From: JBBUAX01 sp964409535
GTDB lineage: Bacteria > Patescibacteriota > Minisyncoccia > UBA6257 > 2-01-FULL-56-20
Reading direction: 5' to 3'
Assembly: GCA_964409535.1 (NCBI GenBank)
Contig: CAYPDQ010000019.1
Span: 1-14,781 of the forward strand
DNA: 14,781 nt
The notes under the pieces were generated by a model that was not told where the DNA came from, did not search any database, and saw only the letters and a list, made by a program, of their open reading frames with translations. The position numbers were made by a program, and so were the translations under genes. Positions 11,567-14,781 of this stretch are shown one piece after another. The stretch's first letter is position 1. Each line of letters begins with the position of its first letter.

Positions 11567-13627
11567 TTACCCCCTAATTATCCGCAGAAACTCCCATTCG
11601 TCAATCGTTTTCACGCCGAGTTTTTTGGCCTTCTCATATTTGGAACCGGGCTCGGAGCCGACGACGACGTAGGAGGTTTTTTTGCTTACCGATTCGGACA
11701 CGTCCCCGCCCACAGCGCGGATCTTCTCCTTAGCTTCGTCCCGGCTCATTGACTCCAGGCCTCCCGTGAGAACAAAAGTCAGTCCTTTTAACTTGTTGCT
11801 TGTTGCTTGTCGCTTGTCGCTTTTGATCCGGACGCCGACCTTGTCCAGCTTCTCCAAGAAACGCATGTTGCGCGCCTCTCGGAACCAGTCGCGGATGCTT
11901 TGCGCCACCTTCGGGCCGACATCCGGAATCTTCTGAAGGTCTTCTGCGGTCAAACGGTGAAACGAGGCCAGAACATCTCTTGGCCGCGAGATGTGGTTTT
12001 CTCGGGAAATCTCTTCCGCGAGCAGCTGCGCCGTTTCTTCTCCAACGTGCAGTATGCCCAGAGCATATATGAATCGCGGTAAGCTTACCGTTTTTTTCTC
12101 ACCCACTTCCCGGACGATGTTCTCCGCCGACTTCTCGCCGAATCGTGTGAGTGCTGCTATATCTCCTTCTTTCAGGGTAAAAATGTCCGCGGTGTCGGAG
12201 ATCAATCCTTCGTCCAGGAAGCGGTCAGTGATCTTGTGGCCCAGACCGCGGATGTCAAACGCCGCGCGGGAAACGAAGTGATACAATTCCCGCCGGTTGC
12301 GGGCGCCGCAATTCTTGTTGGAACAGCGGTAGGCAACTCCCTGCCTGCCGAGAGACCCGGCGTCACGGACTACCGCCGAGCCGTCCACCGGACAGCGCTT
12401 GGGCATATGGAATGCTTTTCCCCGCCCGGTGCGCAACTCCTTCAAAACTTTGGTCACTTGGGGAATCACGTCCCCGGCGCGGCTAACCACCACCGTGTCT
12501 CCGATTCTCAACCCTAAGCGTTCTATCTCGTCGGCGTTATGTAGAGTCGCATGGGTAATGGTCACTCCACCGACGTTTACCGGCTGCATCACCGCGACCG
12601 GGGTCAAAACCCCCGTCCGCCCAACCTGAACCTTTATGTCCTCTACGATCGTCGTCGCCTCTTTGGGGGAGAATTTGTACGCAATCGCCGCCCGCGGCGC
12701 TTTGCCGATAATCCCGGCCTCGTCAAACAGACGGTTGTCGTTCATAATCACAACCACCCCGTCAATTTCATAGTCCAGCTTGTCCCGGTGTTTTTCCCAG
12801 TAGTCCCGGAATTCAAAAACTTCTTTCAAATTCCGGAGGTGTTTGTTGTGCGAGTTGGTCTTGAAGCCGAATTCCTTAAGCAAGAGGTGCTCTTCCTCGT
12901 GCGTTTTTTGGCCTAAGTCGCTCACAATGTCGTACTGGAAAGAATCCAGTTTGCGCGCCGCGGTTATCGCGGGGTCAAGCTGCCTCACCGAACCGGCGGC
13001 GATGTTCCTGGGGTTGGCGTAGGGCTTCAAACCCTTCTTCGCCTGCTCGCGGTTGATCGCATTAAATTCCTTTTTGGTCAAAAGTACTTCTCCACGCACC
13101 ACTAAACGTTTCGGGGTTTCGATGTTTCGATGTTTCGATGTTTCAAGTTTAAGCGGTATCGCTTCAACAGTTTTGAGGTTTTGGGTTACGTCTTCGCCCA
13201 CCTGGCCGTCGCCGCGAGTGGAACCCTGCACCAGGACACCATTCTCGTAAATCAGTTCTATTGCTAAACCGTCAATTTTGAGTTCGCCGTAGAACGGCCC
13301 TTCCACCTTTCTTCCCAAGTAGTTCCCAAGCCGCTCCAACCATGCCTGCATGTCTTCTTCGGAAAAGGCGTCATTAAAGGAAAGCATCGGCGCTTCGTGC
13401 CGGACTTTTTTGAACGCTTTCAAGGGTTTTCCCGCCACCCGCTGGGTCGGAGAATCCGGGGTAATGAGTTCCGGGAACTCCTGCTCCAAGTCAAAAAGCT
13501 CTTTTTTCAGGGAATCCAAAATCTCGTCCGAGACCAGGGATTTGTTCAAAACGTGGTAGGCGTAGCGGCAGCGGTTGACCTCTTCGCGCAACTTCAAAAT
13601 CCGCCTTTTGGCCTCTTCCTTGGTCAT
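11567..13627 (-). CDS. ligA: NAD-dependent DNA ligase
   Basis: The protein of about 686 residues seals nicks in replication and repair using NAD+. It shows the N-terminal Ia domain (YHVLNKSLVSDEILD), adenylation motif KIDG with Lys117, the OB fold (VGRTGVLTPVAVMQPV), a zinc-finger region, helix-hairpin-helix repeats (IPDVGPKVAQSI) and a C-terminal BRCT domain (KGLTFVLTGGLESMSR...GSKYEKAKKLG). In the zinc finger the second cysteine is replaced by Asp (CPVDGS), leaving three cysteines. The ATG at 13627 is chosen over TTG/GTG codons just upstream because TAGAAT lies eight bases before it. Short tandem repeats are inserted in the adenylation domain and at the HhH/BRCT junction. Confidence 0.97.
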   Translation of the reverse strand: MTKEEAKRRILKLREEVNRCRYAYHVLNKSLVSDEILDSLKKELFDLEQEFPELITPDSPTQRVAGKPLKAFKKVRHEAPMLSFNDAFSEEDMQAWLERLGNYLGRKVEGPFYGELKIDGLAIELIYENGVLVQGSTRGDGQVGEDVTQNLKTVEAIPLKLETSKHRNIETPKRLVVRGEVLLTKKEFNAINREQAKKGLKPYANPRNIAAGSVRQLDPAITAARKLDSFQYDIVSDLGQKTHEEEHLLLKEFGFKTNSHNKHLRNLKEVFEFRDYWEKHRDKLDYEIDGVVVIMNDNRLFDEAGIIGKAPRAAIAYKFSPKEATTIVEDIKVQVGRTGVLTPVAVMQPVNVGGVTITHATLHNADEIERLGLRIGDTVVVSRAGDVIPQVTKVLKELRTGRGKAFHMPKRCPVDGSAVVRDAGSLGRQGVAYRCSNKNCGARNRRELYHFVSRAAFDIRGLGHKITDRFLDEGLISDTADIFTLKEGDIAALTRFGEKSAENIVREVGEKKTVSLPRFIYALGILHVGEETAQLLAEEISRENHISRPRDVLASFHRLTAEDLQKIPDVGPKVAQSIRDWFREARNMRFLEKLDKVGVRIKSDKRQATSNKLKGLTFVLTGGLESMSRDEAKEKIRAVGGDVSESVSKKTSYVVVGSEPGSKYEKAKKLGVKTIDEWEFLRIIRG
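11793..11820. repeat. 7-bp tandem repeat (TTGTYGC x4) in ligA
   Basis: TTGTTGC, TTGTTGC, TTGTCGC and TTGTCGC are directly adjacent. They encode the basic linker DKRQATSNKLK between the HhH and BRCT domains. Similar TTGTCGC-type words occur degenerately near the end of murD (about 7868-7898). Confidence 0.85.
13108..13147. repeat. 8-bp tandem repeat (GTTTCGAT) in ligA
   Basis: Five units are adjacent, three of them perfect GTTTCGAT, flanked by GTTTCGGG and GTTTCAAG. They encode LETSKHRNIETPKR in the adenylation domain, a region variable in LigA. The unit is not a multiple of three, so only certain copy-number changes keep the frame. Confidence 0.88.
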
Positions 13628-13633
13628 CACCAA

Positions 13634-14074
13634 TTATTCTACCCTATTTGTCAGGAGGGTCAGGGTAAGTTCTAAGGCCCGGTTCACGTTGCCGAATTTA
13701 CCCACCGCCCGGATGACGTCGGTTCCTACGTTCGCGCAGTCCACCGGAGCCCCTGCGTCAAGGCAGGTTACACTCACGCTTGCGCCGTTCATAAACGCAG
13801 GCAGCGGCGCGCTGCCTCCGAAAAACTTGTACAGCCCCCACTCCACCCCCGCGTCCGCGACGTAAATGCCGCGGCTGGAAGCGCCGAGGTCCGATGCCTG
13901 CCGGAGCTGATAAACCATAAGCAACCCCGCAATGGTAGTCGCGCCCAAAATTGAGCCGCCCAGGGCGAGAGTCGTAAGGATCATTGCCTGCCCGGTGCTA
14001 CAACTGCGATCTCGCCAACACCGCTTCAGCGATATCGGCATAAGAGTTCGTTGTCGTTGTAATCTTTTTTTCAT
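13634..14074 (-). CDS. PilX-like pilus assembly protein with an element-derived N-terminus
   Basis: The 146-residue frame has a hydrophobic helix (MILTTLALGGSILGATTIAGLLM), then VYQLRQASDLGASSRGIYVADAGVEWGLY, a segment typical of PilX-like minor pilin proteins, and a short C-terminal domain ending in ELTLTLL. It lies downstream of a prepilin gene on the same strand. The first 28 residues (starting MKKRLQRQRTLMPISL) are encoded entirely by inverted-repeat element 3; native sequence resumes at GQAMILT. The insertion (129 bp plus a 4-bp duplication) shifts the frame, so the original upstream start can no longer reach the gene. The new N-terminus is basic and might still direct membrane insertion. 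It is either a rescued gene or an inactivated one. Confidence 0.8.
   Translation of the reverse strand: MKKRLQRQRTLMPISLKRCWRDRSCSTGQAMILTTLALGGSILGATTIAGLLMVYQLRQASDLGASSRGIYVADAGVEWGLYKFFGGSAPLPAFMNGASVSVTCLDAGAPVDCANVGTDVIRAVGKFGNVNRALELTLTLLTNRVE
13636..13641 (-). promoter_or_regulatory. -10 box of ligA
   Basis: TAGAAT on the minus strand lies eight bases before the ATG at 13627 and inside the end of the preceding PilX-like gene. It follows the same close-set geometry seen at cca, gatC and 10995, and decides the choice of start. Confidence 0.5.
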
Positions 14075-14123
14075 AGATTCTTGTGGCCTAACTTCAAGCG
14101 TCGCAGTTGTAGCACCGGGCCTG
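13987..14123. mobile_element. MITE-like inverted-repeat element 3 (129 bp) with 4-bp direct repeat
   Basis: Perfect 19-bp arms CCCGGTGCTACAACTGCGA (13991-14009) and TCGCAGTTGTAGCACCGGG (14101-14119) enclose about 91 bp. CCTG flanks both sides (13987-13990, 14120-14123). The interior is unlike those of elements 1 and 2 and supplies the present start codon of the PilX-like gene (14072-14074). No transposase is encoded. Confidence 0.82.
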
Positions 14124-14186
14124 GCCCCCCTCGTGGAACGCGGGGCGTGAAGCTCGGAGCGTACTTTGTGTTTTTTTACGTTTCAC
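14094..14186 (-). pseudogene. Severed 5' remnant of the PilX-like gene
   Basis: A GTG at 14186 opens MKRKKTQSTLRASRPAFHE, then GGQ, in the frame that would have joined AMILT before element 3 inserted. It now runs ten codons further (ending CYNCDA) and stops at TGA 14094-14096 inside the element. The remnant is itself built partly of 14-mer repeats, so GTG as the ancestral start is uncertain. Confidence 0.45.
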
Positions 14187-14207
14187 ATTATACGTTTCAC
14201 GTTCCAC
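14133..14207. repeat. Composite 14-mer/CGTTTCAC repeat with 8-bp inverted ends
   Basis: GTGGAACG (14133-14140) is inverted at 14200-14207. Between them are two 14-mers (GGAACGCGGGGCGT, then GAAGCTCGGAGCGT), a T-rich spacer and two CGTTTCAC words. The order matches the insert in cca at 3975-4026, with a shared 15-mer CGCGGGGCGTGAAGC (14139-14153). Confidence 0.72.
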
Positions 14208-14210
14208 AGC

Positions 14211-14711
14211 TCATGTGTCCAACGGCAGCCGCGCGCTCACCGTCGTTTGGAGATTGGCGATGTTTCCGCCCAAGCCGACCTCTTTAGAAGCCACGCCCAG
14301 GGCAATGGTTATGCGCGGCTGCTCACCATCGCCCGGCTCCCGTCCCTGGAGGTAGAACTTCAGATATTTCACATCCACATTGTCCGCGGTTATCTTCTGG
14401 AACGGGCCGGAGTTCACCTGCCGCTCGATCGCGCCGCCCTGCAAGCGGTAGGTAATATCCTCACCGCGGGCATTCCGGAAATTGAGTTCGGATAAAAGAC
14501 AGCTCCTTACGGTGCAAAAGTTGTAGCCGGTGCGCATCTCCCGCGCCATCTGTTCAATGCTCAAACTGACGTTGCTGTTCGCGGCAAGGAGCCCCGCCGC
14601 TTGACGCTCGCTCCGCAGGATGCTTACGAAACCGCCGACGGCGATGGAGGTGATGACCGCAAAAAGGCCGATGGAGACAAGAAGTTCAACCAGGGTAAAT
14701 CCTCTCTTCAT
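14211..14711 (-). CDS. Type IV prepilin-like protein (PilW/PulJ type)
   Basis: The protein of about 166 residues starts MKRGFTLVELLVSIGLFAVI, a classic type III signal: prepilin peptidase should cut after Gly4, leaving Phe1 and Glu5 of the mature protein, followed by the hydrophobic assembly helix. IEQMAREMRTG after the helix and the LYS-free C-terminal beta-rich part fit minor pseudopilins of the PilW/PulJ type. The ATG at 14711 overlaps the stop of the preceding gene (TGATG). It is part of a pilus gene cluster continuing off the window. Confidence 0.9.
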   Translation of the reverse strand: MKRGFTLVELLVSIGLFAVITSIAVGGFVSILRSERQAAGLLAANSNVSLSIEQMAREMRTGYNFCTVRSCLLSELNFRNARGEDITYRLQGGAIERQVNSGPFQKITADNVDVKYLKFYLQGREPGDGEQPRITIALGVASKEVGLGGNIANLQTTVSARLPLDT

Positions 14712-14779
14712 CACTGTTGCGGATTGACCTCCTTGAGCGCTCCGCCTCCGAACTGGTACACCCGCAGGACGCCCAGGGG
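14711..14779 (-). CDS. 3' end of an upstream pilin-cluster gene (partial)
   Basis: The frame open from the window edge reads PLGVLRVYQFGGGALKEVNP, then QQ and TGA. The TGA overlaps the ATG of the following prepilin gene by one base, which implies coupling and supports it as a real gene. The family cannot be judged from 22 residues, though a pilin-type protein is expected from context. Confidence 0.6.
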   Translation of the reverse strand, partial: PLGVLRVYQFGGGALKEVNPQQ

Positions 14780-14781
14780 CA

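Noticed and set aside
10770..14119. The inverted repeats as integron attC sites
   Set aside because: The conserved attC ends (RYYYAAC and GTTRRRY) do not fit the arms, which read CTACAAC and GTTGTAG, and no integron integrase or cassette structure is present.

Overview
The window looks like chromosomal DNA from a small-genome Candidate Phyla Radiation (Patescibacteria/Parcubacteria-like) bacterium. This is inferred from gene style rather than a database match. The evidence is a mitochondrial-type PheS fused to an FDX-ACB domain, GatC-GatA without GatB beside it, UBA-like/Pro-Ala-rich membrane proteins, PilX-like and prepilin genes, a four-helix-bundle gene carrying 9-bp codon-like repeats, -10 boxes placed 7-11 nt before start codons, and many short palindromes inserted in frame in essential genes.

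Layout. 1-1642: AT-rich end of an integrated element, with the tail of an unknown gene and a large serine recombinase whose reading frame runs antisense through tRNA-Ala(CGC). 1646-4418 (all minus): cca, a small membrane protein, tRNA-Pro(CGG), a broken four-helix-bundle gene, a possible 23-residue membrane peptide and tRNA-Ala. 4444-4612: a GC-rich structured inverted-repeat element. 4618-6352 (minus): a methyltransferase overlapping pheS. 6449-6676: two divergent tRNA genes, both with apparent anticodon CAT, whose promoters share overlapping -35 boxes; the minus-strand one is non-canonical. 6681-9781 (plus): murD, gatC, gatA. 9778-10767 (minus): a UBA-like/coiled-coil membrane protein. 10765-10974: two MITE-like inverted-repeat elements. 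10995-11507 (plus): a small polytopic membrane protein that runs into tRNA-Asp(GTC). 11486-14781 (minus): a type IV pilin-like cluster (partial gene, prepilin, PilX-like), then ligA, then tRNA-Asp.

How the genes work together. Most are housekeeping: tRNA supply and maturation (cca plus tRNAs, several lacking CCA), aminoacylation (PheRS, GatCA), cell wall (MurD), DNA ligation (LigA) and surface pili.

The most unusual content is repetitive DNA. Three elements have the same 19-bp terminal inverted repeat, CCCGGTGCTACAACTGCGA or a compensated variant, and each is flanked by a 4-5 bp direct repeat. One sits between the promoter and start codon of the UBA-like gene, and another has replaced the N-terminus of the PilX-like gene. 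Other layers are 7-, 8-, 9- and 14-bp tandem units inside genes and hairpin inserts rich in Gly/Pro/Ala codons. No CRISPR array, transposase or convincing intrinsic terminator was seen. No gene-free stretch exceeds 300 bases.
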